Assembly (NCBI GenBank): GCA_016794625.1
Contig: JAEUGY010000104.1
Location: forward strand, 1 to 64,000
Direction: 5' to 3'
DNA length: 64,000 nt
Source: Opitutaceae bacterium
GTDB lineage: Bacteria > Verrucomicrobiota > Verrucomicrobiia > Opitutales > Opitutaceae
In this document: positions 33,950 to 43,228 of the stretch, one piece after another
Layout: each line of letters starts with the position of its first letter
Position numbering within the stretch: position 1 is the first letter of the stretch
Notes under the pieces: model-generated
Seen by the model: only the letters and a program-made list of their open reading frames with translations
Databases searched by the model: none
What the model was told of the DNA's origin: nothing
Position numbers and translations under genes: made by a program

Positions 33950-35157
33950 GCGCGGTTCTTTCTGTGTCACGCGCCCCTTCCATCCTCTGGATTCTGACCA
34001 CGCAGTGGCGCGCCCAGGCCACGGGGTACGCGGGTGATCCCAATGCCCGGACCCCCGGGCTCGACGCGCTGGCGCGGGCCTCGGTCAACTATCGTCAGGC
34101 GGTCACGCCCCACCCTTTCGGTCCCTTCGCCCGAGCCGCGCTGCTCACCGGCGTGCCCTGCCCCGCGAACGGCGTGCGCGATTATTTCGATCCGCTGCCG
34201 CCCTCCGCACGCACGGTGGCCCATGCGCTGAACGAACGTGGATACAGGACGGCCTATTTCGGCAAATGGCACCTGGGTCGCCGGGATCCCGCGGCTCCCC
34301 TGGTGGGCGAGGCGCACGCGCGCATCGTGGTTCCACCGGAGGAGCGGGCCGGGTTTTCGTTCTGGGAAGGGTTCGAGAGCGGCTTCCTGCTCAACGATCC
34401 GTGGCTGCATGGCTCGCGCCTGCCCGTGCCCACGCGTTTCCCCGGATACCAGAGTGATGTGCTCTGCACCCGCGCCGCCCATTGGTTGGCCGCCGCCGAG
34501 GTGTCGCACCCCGAGGCGCCTTGGTTCGCAGTCGTCAGTCTCGAGTCTCCGCACCCCCCCTACGCCGCTCCGGCGGCCGGCCTCACTCCGCCGGAGCCTT
34601 CGGAGCTGGTGCTGCGGGACAATGTACCGCGCGGCGGCGCCTTCGAGACACGGGTCCGCACGGAACTGTCAGGCTACTACGCCCACATCGAGGCCACCGA
34701 CCGCGCCCTCACGCGCTTGGTGGAAAGCCTGCGTTGGGACACCGTCGTGGTGGTGACCTCGGTCCATGGTGACATGCACGGTGCGCACGGACGGCTGCGC
34801 AAGGGCTGGCCCCACGAGGAGAGCGTGCGCGTGCCGTTGCTGGTGCGCGGCGCCCCGGGGCCGCGGCGCGCCGGCGCGGTCAGTGATGAACCGGTTTCGC
34901 TCATCGATCTGCCCGCCATGACCCTCGCGTGGTCCGAGGGTCTGGCCTGGCGGTGTGCGCAGGAGTACGCCGCCATCTCCATGCCGAGCGTGGTGGCGCT
35001 CCCGCACCAATGCGACCGGCTGTGGCAGGGACGCCGCAGTCCGGGCCACAAGATGGTCTTTAAAGCGGACGGTACTCCGTGGCTGGATTTCGATCTGGCC
35101 GTCGATCCGCTGGAGCTGACCAACAAGGCCGAGGGTTTCTCCGTGCTCGATTCCTGA
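33946..35157 (+). CDS. Sulfatase-fold protein lacking catalytic residues (pseudoenzyme)
   Basis: A 403-residue alkaline-phosphatase/sulfatase-superfamily protein that appears inactive as a sulfatase. The N-terminus SILWILTTQWRAQATGYAGD aligns with the usual ILWIxTDQWRAQ, but the metal-binding Asp is Thr. Where active members have C-x-P-x-R (formylglycine Cys), this one reads PFGPFARAALLTG, with Gly in place of Cys and no Ser nearby. Later TSVHGDMHGAHG has Val in place of the metal Asp of TSDHGD. The substrate-side FGKWHLG, SLESPHPPY and RLRKGWPHEES blocks remain. It has no signal peptide, so it is probably cytoplasmic. The GTG start overlaps the AbgT stop (GTGA). It may bind a sulfated or phosphorylated ligand or act by another chemistry; no frame damage is seen. 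Confidence 0.85.
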   Translation: MSAVLSVSRAPSILWILTTQWRAQATGYAGDPNARTPGLDALARASVNYRQAVTPHPFGPFARAALLTGVPCPANGVRDYFDPLPPSARTVAHALNERGYRTAYFGKWHLGRRDPAAPLVGEAHARIVVPPEERAGFSFWEGFESGFLLNDPWLHGSRLPVPTRFPGYQSDVLCTRAAHWLAAAEVSHPEAPWFAVVSLESPHPPYAAPAAGLTPPEPSELVLRDNVPRGGAFETRVRTELSGYYAHIEATDRALTRLVESLRWDTVVVVTSVHGDMHGAHGRLRKGWPHEESVRVPLLVRGAPGPRRAGAVSDEPVSLIDLPAMTLAWSEGLAWRCAQEYAAISMPSVVALPHQCDRLWQGRRSPGHKMVFKADGTPWLDFDLAVDPLELTNKAEGFSVLDS

Positions 35158-35185
35158 GCCGGCGGGTGGCGCTGGGTCGACCCCA

Positions 35186-35218
35186 CAAAAAAACCCGGGA
35201 ACGGTGTCCCGGGTTTTT
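35186..35218. terminator. Bidirectional intrinsic terminator
   Basis: A-run, ACCCGGGA, short loop, TCCCGGGT, T-run: a symmetric hairpin between the convergent pseudosulfatase and phosphofructokinase genes, able to stop transcription from both sides. Confidence 0.85.
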
Positions 35219-35245
35219 GCAGAAGACCTGAAGCGGACGACTCGC

Positions 35246-36505
35246 TTAGAGTTCGTAGGCCGGGAGGATCTTGTCGACGCGCCGCTTTTCGAGGTGGGCA
35301 AACGCCGGCAGACCGTTTTCGAACGGCACGGCCACTTCGCCCTGGATCAGCGGCTGGGCGTAGCGGACAAACTGGAAATTCATCGAGATGCCGTCCTCGT
35401 TGATCCACTCGCGGGGGAGCTTCTTGACCCCGTTGGCGATGTCGCTGAGGGGAGCCAGACCGGTTTCGACCGTGTAGTGGTCGCCGTCACCGCGGATCAA
35501 CGTCACCATCTTGTCGGTTTCGCCGTCCACCGCGGCCTGCACCGCGGCCTGGCCGGCGAGGAAGGCTTCATCGTTGTCCGTCTTGGACGAGAGGTGGGAG
35601 GCAGAGCGCTGAGCCATGCCCAGCTTGACCGTGCGGGCCTTGACACCCGGAATGCCTTCTTCGACGAGACCCTGCAGGAACTCGGCGGCTCCACCCAGTT
35701 GGGCGTGACCAAAGGCGTCGGTCTTGTCGGCGGCGGCGACGTAGTTGCCGTCGGCGTCGACCAAACCTTCACCCACGACGATGAGGCAGTAGCGCTCGCG
35801 CTTCAGCACCCGCTTGACGTCCTCGATGAACTTCTCGTTCGAGAAGGCCACTTCCGGCAGGAGGATGATGTGGGGAGGATCGTGCGGGTGGTCGCGACGC
35901 TTGGCCAGTGCGGCACCGGCGGCGATCCAGCCGGCATTGCGACCCATGACTTCGACGATCTGCACCAGGTCGTGCTGACCCATCGCGGCATTGTCGCAGG
36001 CGATTTCACGAACGGTCGTGGAAATGTATTTGATGACCGAACCGTAGCCCGGGCAGTGGTCGGTGACCACCAGATCGTTGTCGATCGTCTTCGGCACCCC
36101 GATGACCCGCAGCTCGTAACCCTGCTGCTGGGCGAGCTTGGAGATCTTGTCGGCGGTATCCTGCGAGTCATTGCCGCCCGCGTAGAAGAAATAGCGAATG
36201 TTGTGGGCTTTGAACACCTCGAGCACCCGCTCGAAATCGGCCTGCTTCTTCAGCTTGTAGCGCACCGTGCCCAGCGCGGCGCCCGGCGTCGTACGCAGCC
36301 CGCGGATGGCTTGTTGGGATTCGGCCGCCAGATCGATCAGGTCCTCTTGCAAGATACCCAGCACGCCGTTCAGCGCGCCATAGACTTCCTCGATGCACTC
36401 GTGGTTCAGCGCCTCGGAGACGACGCCGGCGACGCTGGCATTGATGACGGTAGTGGGGCCTCCGGATTGGCCCACCAAGACGTTTCCTACGAGTTCTTCA
36501 GCCAT
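35246..36505 (-). CDS. Pyrophosphate-dependent 6-phosphofructokinase
   Basis: Glycolytic phosphotransferase converting fructose 6-phosphate to fructose 1,6-bisphosphate, here predicted to use pyrophosphate and to be reversible. The 419 residues contain VGQSGGPTTVINASVAG, YAGGNDSQDTADK, GVPKTIDNDLVVTDHCPGYG, VEVMGRNAGWIAAG and a C-terminal EFLQGLVEEGIPGVKAR region. Two residues mark PPi use in this family: Asp after GGN (where ATP enzymes have Gly, GGDGS) and Lys in PKTIDND (where ATP enzymes have PGTIDND). The first position being Asn rather than Asp is a variant. The start at 36505 (MAEELVGNVL) was chosen over an upstream ATG because homology begins there. Confidence 0.93.
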   Translation of the reverse strand: MAEELVGNVLVGQSGGPTTVINASVAGVVSEALNHECIEEVYGALNGVLGILQEDLIDLAAESQQAIRGLRTTPGAALGTVRYKLKKQADFERVLEVFKAHNIRYFFYAGGNDSQDTADKISKLAQQQGYELRVIGVPKTIDNDLVVTDHCPGYGSVIKYISTTVREIACDNAAMGQHDLVQIVEVMGRNAGWIAAGAALAKRRDHPHDPPHIILLPEVAFSNEKFIEDVKRVLKRERYCLIVVGEGLVDADGNYVAAADKTDAFGHAQLGGAAEFLQGLVEEGIPGVKARTVKLGMAQRSASHLSSKTDNDEAFLAGQAAVQAAVDGETDKMVTLIRGDGDHYTVETGLAPLSDIANGVKKLPREWINEDGISMNFQFVRYAQPLIQGEVAVPFENGLPAFAHLEKRRVDKILPAYEL

Positions 36506-36675
36506 GGCAGTGGTATTGTGAAAGGGATTGGACCGAACGTGAACGACCATAGAAACGCCCAGCCATACCCACTGGCAAACCCAAATTTCCCCCGGAACCG
36601 TCGGGGACGGTGACAAACCGGCGGCGCATGGTCACACGCCAGCCTCGGGGGGATGCAGATACCGGGCGTAGTGAC

Positions 36676-38136
36676 TCAGAGGAGTCGACCCGGCTGATAG
36701 GTGGCCGCACCTTTTACTTTTCGGGCAAGGGGAGCAACGGTACGGACAAAGGCATCCACCTGCTGGGGGGCCGCCCCCACGAACCGGCGGGTATCGGTGA
36801 GCACCGCCATCAACTGAGCCTGGGTCAGGCCGAGACGCGAGTCGCCTGCAAGCCGTTCGACCAGCCCGGGTCCACCGCCCCCCGCCCGCAAATCCTGGGC
36901 CGTGGCCAACGCGTGTTCCTTGATCGCCGCGTGCGCGGTCTCGCGCCCCGCCCCGGCCTTCACCGCTTCCATCAGAATCGTGGTCGTGGAAAGGAAAGGC
37001 AGCTGGCGGGTGTTCTCGGCCGCAATTGCGGCTTTAAAGACGTCCATTTGCCCTAAAACCGTGAGCAACGTCTCCAACGCACCATCCAAGGCAAAACTCG
37101 CGTCAGGCAGGGCCACCCGGCGTACCACCGAGCAGGAGACGTCGCCCTCGTTCCACTGGTGGCCGGCGAGCGCGCCGGTCATGGTGACATAGCCGGAAAG
37201 CAGGGTCGAAAATCCACAAATCCGCTCACAGTTGCGGGCGTTGACCTTGTGAGGCATGGCGGACGAACCGACCTGTCCCTTTTGGAACCCTTCCGTCAAC
37301 AGACCCTGTCCCGCCATCAGCCGGAGGGTGGAGGCAAAGCTGGCGGCGGCGGCCCCAATCTGGTGGTAGGCCGACACGACTTCAAAATCGAGGCTGCGGG
37401 GGTAGACTTGGCCCACGGCGTTAAGGGCCTGCTTAAAGCCGAGGTGAGCCAGGATCCGCCGTTCCAGCTTGTCCACCTTGGCGGCATCGCCACCGAACAG
37501 CGTGAGCTGATCGAGCTGGGTGCCCACCGCACCCTTCAGACCGCGGGCCGGGTAGCGGGCAGCGAGCTCATCCAAACGTACATACGCCTGCCACAGTTCC
37601 TGTCCCGCCATGGCAAATCGCTTGCCGAGTGTCGTGGGCTGTGCCGGAACGTTGTGCGTGCGGCCGGTCAGGAGCACGCTGCGAAACTCCTTCGCCCGCC
37701 GGGCGAGCGCCAGCAGGGCGGCGGCGGTCTTCATGCGGAAGACCTCGAGCGACCGAGCCACTTGGAGTTGCTCGACGTTTTCGGTCAGGTCCCGACTGGT
37801 GAGTCCGAGATGGATCCGTTCGTGCCCCGCCAGCGCGTTGAACTCGTCGATGCGCGCCTTGACGTCGTGCAAGGAAGCCCGTTCCCGGGCGTCAATGCTG
37901 GCGAGGTCGATCTGCCCTTTGACGCGCTCGTAGCTGGCGATGGCGGCTGCCGGGATGGACAGGCCGAGTTCCCGCTGCGCCTTCATCACCGCGATCCAGT
38001 AATCGCGCTCAATGCCGACGCGTCCGGACGGCGACCAGATGGCGCGCAGGGCCGGCGACGCATACCGCTCGGCGAGCACGTTCGGAAGCGGGGACAAGGA
38101 AGGGGCAGAGGGATGGGAAGGCGTAGGAGAGCTCAC
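36676..38136 (-). CDS. purB: Adenylosuccinate lyase
   Basis: Cytoplasmic lyase of purine synthesis, releasing fumarate from SAICAR and from adenylosuccinate. The 486 residues show the fumarase/aspartase-superfamily architecture: RIHLGLTSRDLTENVEQLQV (conserved His and TSxD block), LTGRTHNVPAQPTTLGKRFA (second conserved His block), and the signature loop VGSSAMPHKVNARNCERICG with the catalytic Ser. The N-terminus carries about 20 extra Ser/Pro-rich residues before LAERYASPALRAIWS. It is divergent from the helicase gene, and a purine salvage gene (apt) lies a few genes away. Confidence 0.95.
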   Translation of the reverse strand: MSSPTPSHPSAPSLSPLPNVLAERYASPALRAIWSPSGRVGIERDYWIAVMKAQRELGLSIPAAAIASYERVKGQIDLASIDARERASLHDVKARIDEFNALAGHERIHLGLTSRDLTENVEQLQVARSLEVFRMKTAAALLALARRAKEFRSVLLTGRTHNVPAQPTTLGKRFAMAGQELWQAYVRLDELAARYPARGLKGAVGTQLDQLTLFGGDAAKVDKLERRILAHLGFKQALNAVGQVYPRSLDFEVVSAYHQIGAAAASFASTLRLMAGQGLLTEGFQKGQVGSSAMPHKVNARNCERICGFSTLLSGYVTMTGALAGHQWNEGDVSCSVVRRVALPDASFALDGALETLLTVLGQMDVFKAAIAAENTRQLPFLSTTTILMEAVKAGAGRETAHAAIKEHALATAQDLRAGGGGPGLVERLAGDSRLGLTQAQLMAVLTDTRRFVGAAPQQVDAFVRTVAPLARKVKGAATYQPGRLL

Positions 38137-38315
38137 GGTCGCAAAGCCGCAGCCTCATCGAAGTGCGTGATCGTTGGCGAACGCAAAGCGCGGAGCCGTT
38201 CCTCGTCGGATCCCTTCTGCATCACTCAAGCCAAAGCGAAATCAGCCCATACGCAATCAAATTACAAAAAGCGCCCTTGACCCCGCAGCTCCCCCGCTTG
38301 CAACTCTTTCCACGG

Positions 38316-41045
38316 ATGTCCTCTGACGCGCGCAAGCTTCCGCCCACCCATGATTGGCGGACCACTGACCAGGATGAAATCGAGCGTCGCCGTCAGCGAG
38401 CCCGGGAAGAAGCCCCCCGCATTGAAAACCGGTCGGCTGAACACCTGATTTTCAGCAACTTCCGGGTCCATTCGCCCAGCGGCTTTTCCTACGACGTGGA
38501 GGTGCGGGACATCGCCCAGCGACACTTTTCCTGCACCTGCGTCGATTTTCGCATCAACGGTTTGGGTACCTGCAAACACGTCGAGGCCGTGCTGCAGCAG
38601 CTCGAAACGAAACACCCGGCCGCTTTCGCCGCGGGTTCGGCCCAAGGTTCGCCGCGGATCGAGCTGGTGCCCGATCCCGGGGCCCAGACGCTGCGAGTGG
38701 AGTCAGGTTTGGAGCGGCTGCCGCCCCGATTGCGCTCCGCCTTCGATCCGCAGGGGTTGTTGCGCGATCCCGCCGGCGCGGCGCGGCTGGTCGCTGATCT
38801 CGCCCTCAATCCGATTCCGGGCCTGCGGCTCTCCCAGGATATCGCGCCCTGGCTCGATAGCCGCCGGCGGGCCTCGGAGCGGCTGCGGTTGCGCCGTGAC
38901 TACGAACAAAAAGTCCAGGCGGGCCTGCATCCCCTGAGCGAGACCACGGTGCCGCTGTTTCCCTACCAGCGTGAGGGCATGCTGCACCTCGCTTTCACCG
39001 AACGGGCCCTTCTCGCCGACGAAATGGGCCTGGGCAAAACCATCCAGGCCATCGCCGCGTGCGCCCTGCTGCACCGGCTTGGACAGGCCCGGAGGGTGCT
39101 GGTGGTCGCCCCGGCCTCGGTCAAGACGGAGTGGGAGGAACAGATCGGCCGGTTCACACCGTTGCCGTGCCAGATCGTCATCGGGCCTCGCGCCGCCCGG
39201 CTCGCCGCCTACGACCGGCCGGCGTTCTTCACGGTGGTCAACTACGAGCAGGCCCGCGCCGACGTGGCCGACCTGAACAGCCGCCTGCGCCCCGACATCG
39301 TCGTGCTCGACGAGGCCCAGCGCATCAAGACGTGGAACTCGCTCACCGCCCAGTCGATCAAGCGGCTGCGCAGTCGCCATGCCTTCGTGCTCACCGGCAC
39401 GCCGATCGAAAATCGCATCGACGAACTCTACTCGATCGTCGATTTCCTCGACCCCACGGTGCTCGGACCGCTCTTCCGCTTCAACCGCGACTATTTCACG
39501 TTCGACGAACGGGGCCGTCCCAATGGCTATCGCAACCTCGACAAATTGCGCGCCACCCTGCGGCCCTGCATGCTGCGGCGGCGCAAGGTCGACGTGGAGA
39601 ACGAACTGCCCAGCCGGAACGACCGCCAGCTCTACGTGCCGCTGTCGGAGTCACAACGTCGCCACTACGCTCACCACGAACAGCAGGCGGCGGGTCTGAT
39701 CTCGCTTTCCCAACGCCGTTCGCTGCTGCCGCGCGAGCAGGACCGGCTGTTCCGCGAGCTGGCCATGATGCGCATGGTCTGCGACACTCCGTACATCCTG
39801 ACGGGCGACCCGGAGGATCGCGACGACTGTCCGAAGCTGCGCGAGTTGGACGCCGTGCTCGCCACCGCGCTGGCCGAGGATGGGGTCAAGGTGATCGTGT
39901 TCTCCGAATGGATCCGCATGCTGGAACTGGTCCGCGCCCTGCTCGACCGGAGGCGCATCGGATATGGCTGGCACACGGGAAGCGTGACCCAATCGCAACG
40001 GCGGACCGAACTGCTCCGCTTCAAAAACGATCCGTCCTGTCGTGTTTTCCTCTGCTCGGAGTCGGGAGGCGTGGGGCTCAATTTGCAGAACGCCAGCATT
40101 GTCATCAACTGCGACCTCCCGTGGAACCCGGCCAAGTATGAACAGCGGGTCGCCCGCGCCTGGCGCAAACATCAGACACGCCCGGTCACCGTCATCAATC
40201 TCATCGCCGAAGGCACGCTGGAGCATCGCATGCTCTCCACGCTCGCCGTCAAACAAGGGCTGGCGGACGGGGTGCTCGACGGCCGCGGCGACCTGAACCA
40301 GATCCCGCTGCGCCGCGGCAGCGCCGCGCTGCTGGAGCGCGTGCGCCAGGTGCTGTCCCCCGCGCCCGCGCGTGCGGCCGCTCCGGCCGACCGTGCGGTC
40401 TCCTTCGTCGATCGGGCCCGCAGTGTGCTCGACGCACGGCTGCTCTCGTGTGAGGAGCGCCACACGCCTTCGGGACCGGCAACGCTCTGGGTGGTGGTCT
40501 CGGGGGATGCCGACTCCGCCCGCGCCCGACTGGCCGCACCCCTGGCCGAAGCGTATCGGGAAAGCGCCGACCCGGCGCCGCGACTGGAAGTCATCGACCA
40601 GGCCTCCGCCGAACTCCTGCGCCGGCTGGAGGCAGAGGGCCTGGTGCAACGCACAGCCCGGGCGTCGCGGGTGCTGCACCCCGCCCCCGTGCCGCCGCCG
40701 GCGCTGGACGCCGCCGCCCGCGCCCGCCTCGGGCAGTGCGTGGAGCAGATTGGCCGCCAGTTGCGGCTGACGCGCCTGCTTTCCGCCGACTCCGCCGATT
40801 TCGCCCTCGAGGCCGCCGCCGCGCTGCGCGGCGCCATCACCGCCGCCAGCCAGGCGCTCGCGCTGCGCACCGGACTGGCGCCGCCGCAGGAAACGGACGG
40901 ACCCATGCCCGCCTGGATCGCATCGCACTGGGGCGAGTCACGCACCGCCGTCGAGGCGTTCCTCGCGCAACCCCAACGGCCCCTGCCCCCCGTCATCGAG
41001 GCCGTCGAGCGCGTGCGCGCCGGCCTCGCCAGCGCGTCAACGTAG
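38316..41045 (+). CDS. SWIM zinc-finger SNF2 family helicase
   Basis: Double-stranded-DNA-dependent ATPase of the SNF2 (RapA/HepA-like) class, 909 residues. A SWIM zinc finger is at about 73-88 (CTCVDFRINGLGTCKH, ligands C-x-C and C-x-H). The SNF2 N-terminal domain contains the P-loop DEMGLGKT (235-242), a DEAQ box (332-335) and the VLTGTPIENRIDELYSIVDF block. The helicase C-terminal domain shows VIVFSEWIRMLELVRALLDR, SGGVGLNLQNASIVINCDLP and PAKYEQRVARAWR. The last 230 residues or so are Ala/Arg-rich and not assignable. Bacterial SWIM-SNF2 proteins probably remodel nucleoprotein or recycle polymerase; the exact role is unknown. The ATG at 38316 is preferred over one at 38163 because the intervening residues look non-coding. 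Confidence 0.92.
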   Translation: MSSDARKLPPTHDWRTTDQDEIERRRQRAREEAPRIENRSAEHLIFSNFRVHSPSGFSYDVEVRDIAQRHFSCTCVDFRINGLGTCKHVEAVLQQLETKHPAAFAAGSAQGSPRIELVPDPGAQTLRVESGLERLPPRLRSAFDPQGLLRDPAGAARLVADLALNPIPGLRLSQDIAPWLDSRRRASERLRLRRDYEQKVQAGLHPLSETTVPLFPYQREGMLHLAFTERALLADEMGLGKTIQAIAACALLHRLGQARRVLVVAPASVKTEWEEQIGRFTPLPCQIVIGPRAARLAAYDRPAFFTVVNYEQARADVADLNSRLRPDIVVLDEAQRIKTWNSLTAQSIKRLRSRHAFVLTGTPIENRIDELYSIVDFLDPTVLGPLFRFNRDYFTFDERGRPNGYRNLDKLRATLRPCMLRRRKVDVENELPSRNDRQLYVPLSESQRRHYAHHEQQAAGLISLSQRRSLLPREQDRLFRELAMMRMVCDTPYILTGDPEDRDDCPKLRELDAVLATALAEDGVKVIVFSEWIRMLELVRALLDRRRIGYGWHTGSVTQSQRRTELLRFKNDPSCRVFLCSESGGVGLNLQNASIVINCDLPWNPAKYEQRVARAWRKHQTRPVTVINLIAEGTLEHRMLSTLAVKQGLADGVLDGRGDLNQIPLRRGSAALLERVRQVLSPAPARAAAPADRAVSFVDRARSVLDARLLSCEERHTPSGPATLWVVVSGDADSARARLAAPLAEAYRESADPAPRLEVIDQASAELLRRLEAEGLVQRTARASRVLHPAPVPPPALDAAARARLGQCVEQIGRQLRLTRLLSADSADFALEAAAALRGAITAASQALALRTGLAPPQETDGPMPAWIASHWGESRTAVEAFLAQPQRPLPPVIEAVERVRAGLASAST

Positions 41046-41130
41046 GGAGAAATCCAGGGTTCGAAACGAGTTGTAACCGCTTTCCGTTGATTCGCAGGCG
41101 CGGCCACGGCGAGGCCGCCTACAAAAAGGG

Positions 41131-41156
41131 CAGGGCCGCGTGGGTACGCGGCCCTG
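41131..41156 (-). terminator. Intrinsic terminator for tonB
   Basis: CAGGGCCGCGT and ACGCGGCCCTG make a perfect 11-base stem with a 4-base loop between the convergent helicase and TonB genes. On the minus strand it is followed by CCCTTTTTG, so it should stop transcription of the TonB gene. Another inverted repeat, GCGGCC..GGCCGC at 41100-41118, lies beside it. Confidence 0.7.
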
Positions 41157-41188
41157 CGGGCCAAACGCCTGCCGCGGACCGGCCCCGG

Positions 41189-42004
41189 CTAGTCGGGGTC
41201 GACGACGCGGAAGAGGAGCGGTACACGCATGCGCGTATTGACTTTCTTGCCACCCTTCATGCCGGGGCGGAACTGCCAGCGGGACACACCCGACACGGCC
41301 GCGCTCTCGAATCCGGAATGGGTGGCGCTGATCACCCGGACTTCAACGACCTCACCCTTCGCCGTGACGACAAACTCGACCTCGACGCGGGCGCTGCTGA
41401 CTTCCTTCTTCAGCGAAACCGGGAATACCGGCGGCGGCTGGAAAATCGCCTCGGGAATGCGATCCAGCTGGGCCAGATTGAAGACGTCCTTCAGTCCGGT
41501 GCCGGCTCCGGTGCCACCGCGGCGGATGGTTGTCGGGATCGAAACCACCTTGGCCTGCGAGAGATCGGTCTTGGGCTGCAGACTGGAAAAATCGATCTGC
41601 TGCACAAACGCGGTGCTCACATCCACCACCGTCGGCACGTCCGCCTGGGTTGGAACAAAGGATCCTTCCAGAGGCGCGGACTCCGCCGGCTCGGTCGCAT
41701 CAGTGATTTCAGGCTCCTCCAGCTTGCTCATGTCGGGCATCACCATGAGCTCGATGACGCCCTCATCTTCCGAGGTGGGTTTCGCCACCTCATCTTTGCC
41801 GTTGAAGGCAAAAAGCACGATGATGTGCACACCCGCCGCCAAACCGAGCGCAACCAAAAGTCGGCGCAAGCGAGGTCGCGTGGTGCGATAACGCCAAGCA
41901 TGCGGCAAGAGCGCGGTGCTGGCAATGGGGAGTGGGATCCGACGAAGAGGCTCTCTGTCCTCCTCATAGTCGGACCAGAGGTCGGCGTGTTCGAAGACAT
42001 TCAT
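41189..42004 (-). CDS. tonB: TonB family energy transducer
   Basis: Links the inner-membrane proton motive force (via ExbB/ExbD, not in this window) to TonB-dependent outer-membrane receptors such as the three here. The 271 residues comprise a cytoplasmic N-terminus of about 48 residues, a transmembrane helix (about 48-66, LLVALGLAAGVHIIVLFAF), an acidic periplasmic linker, and the TonB C-terminal domain (about 185-268: IFQPPPVFPVSLKKEVSSAR, VEVEFVVTAKGEVVEVRVIS, AAVSGVSRWQFRPGMKGGKK). The cytoplasmic tail is longer than in classical TonB. It has its own terminator and is not next to a receptor gene. Confidence 0.9.
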   Translation of the reverse strand: MNVFEHADLWSDYEEDREPLRRIPLPIASTALLPHAWRYRTTRPRLRRLLVALGLAAGVHIIVLFAFNGKDEVAKPTSEDEGVIELMVMPDMSKLEEPEITDATEPAESAPLEGSFVPTQADVPTVVDVSTAFVQQIDFSSLQPKTDLSQAKVVSIPTTIRRGGTGAGTGLKDVFNLAQLDRIPEAIFQPPPVFPVSLKKEVSSARVEVEFVVTAKGEVVEVRVISATHSGFESAAVSGVSRWQFRPGMKGGKKVNTRMRVPLLFRVVDPD

Positions 42005-42213
42005 GACGGGGTGGGGGGCTTTTGGCTTAACGATACGCCCATACCCCCACCCTCGCTCTGCACGACTTGGCGAGAAATGCGCATTCTTTGCCGCCGGACG
42101 GCATTACAAAATCGCGCACCCATTCCCCACGTAAACCTATCGTTACTAAATTTTTACCGCCGGCGGCACGGGAACGCTCCACCGCCCCTTTCGGTTACCC
42201 TCCCCACCCCTCC

Positions 42214-43185
42214 CTACACGACCCGATCCACCATCGGTTCGCCCCGGACAAACGCATCCAAATTGGCCAGAAAGTGCCGCACGATCGCTTCATCCTGATC
42301 CAGGCGGCCTCCGGCGGTATGGGGGGTGATGTAACACCGGGGCGTCGTCCAGAGGGGATGCTCCGGCGGCAAGGGCTCCGGGTCGGTCACGTCGAGGTAA
42401 GCCCCCCCAAGATGCCCCGATCGAAGGGCTTCTTCCAACGCGCGCTGGTCGACCGTCGTGCCTCGGCCAACATTGTAAAAACAGGCACCTCGCTTGCAGG
42501 CGCTCATACGGCGGGCGTTGACAAAATTTTTCGTCAACTCGTTGTCTGGTAAAATATTAACCACATGATCCGCCGCCGGCAAAATCGCCGTCAGCTGTTC
42601 CTCCGGCAGGATCGTGACCCCACGCTCGCTCCGTACTTGGCGGCGAACGGCGTAGAGTTTGACGCCAAAAGGCGCGAGCAGATCAGCCAGTCGCCGACCG
42701 ATCGCACCAAACCCCAGCAGCAACACGGTCTGTCCGGTCAGGAGGCAGGAGGCGTAGCGGCGCTCGGTGTAGTGCCAGGACTGGTCGCGCAACTGGTCGC
42801 CATGGGATGGCAGAAGCTGGCGGTTCAGCGCGAGTATCATGGCCAGCGCGTGCTGGGCGCAGGGATCGGCAAACACGCTCGACATGTTGGTGAACGCCGC
42901 CCGGCGCGCCTGAAAGCGCTCGCGGAACTCCGGGGTATCGTACCGGGTGTACCCCGCGCTGGTCACTTCCACCCAGCGGAGGCGTTGGTGCTCCAGGCAG
43001 TCATCCACATCAGGTTGTCCAAACGCCACGTCCGCCCGGCCGATGTCCGGGTCCCGATGACCCGCCACCAACACGGAGGCCGATGCATCCTTGGCGATGA
43101 TCAGGCGGTGCTCGCGGGTGCCTTCATGCAGGGCCCGCGTCGCAGCTTCGGTGAAGACACCATTGCACCAGAGCGTCAGCTTCAT
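42214..43185 (-). CDS. D-isomer-specific 2-hydroxyacid dehydrogenase
   Basis: NAD(P)-dependent 2-hydroxyacid dehydrogenase or 2-ketoacid reductase of 323 residues. The nucleotide-binding loop is LLLGFGAIGRRLADLLAPFG. The catalytic Arg lies in NVGRGTTVDQRALEEALRSG, the Glu in YLDVTDPEPLPPEHPLWTTP, and the His in ITPHTAGGRLDQDEAIV. The N-terminal half is only distantly like glyoxylate reductase or phosphoglycerate dehydrogenase, so the substrate is open. It differs clearly from the dehydrogenase at 14973. The start at 43185 (MKLTLWCNGVF) is the first ATG giving a normal N-terminus. It lies 43 bases downstream of apt on the same strand, so the two may be co-transcribed. Confidence 0.87.
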   Translation of the reverse strand: MKLTLWCNGVFTEAATRALHEGTREHRLIIAKDASASVLVAGHRDPDIGRADVAFGQPDVDDCLEHQRLRWVEVTSAGYTRYDTPEFRERFQARRAAFTNMSSVFADPCAQHALAMILALNRQLLPSHGDQLRDQSWHYTERRYASCLLTGQTVLLLGFGAIGRRLADLLAPFGVKLYAVRRQVRSERGVTILPEEQLTAILPAADHVVNILPDNELTKNFVNARRMSACKRGACFYNVGRGTTVDQRALEEALRSGHLGGAYLDVTDPEPLPPEHPLWTTPRCYITPHTAGGRLDQDEAIVRHFLANLDAFVRGEPMVDRVV

Positions 43186-43228
43186 GGGGAAGAAGAGGGG
43201 TTCGCCAACCTCGAAACCGAAGCGGCCC

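Noticed and set aside
36598..36611. ACCGTC/GACGGT hairpin between purB and the phosphofructokinase gene
   Set aside because: A short stem with a 3-base loop and no T-run; not enough to call a terminator.
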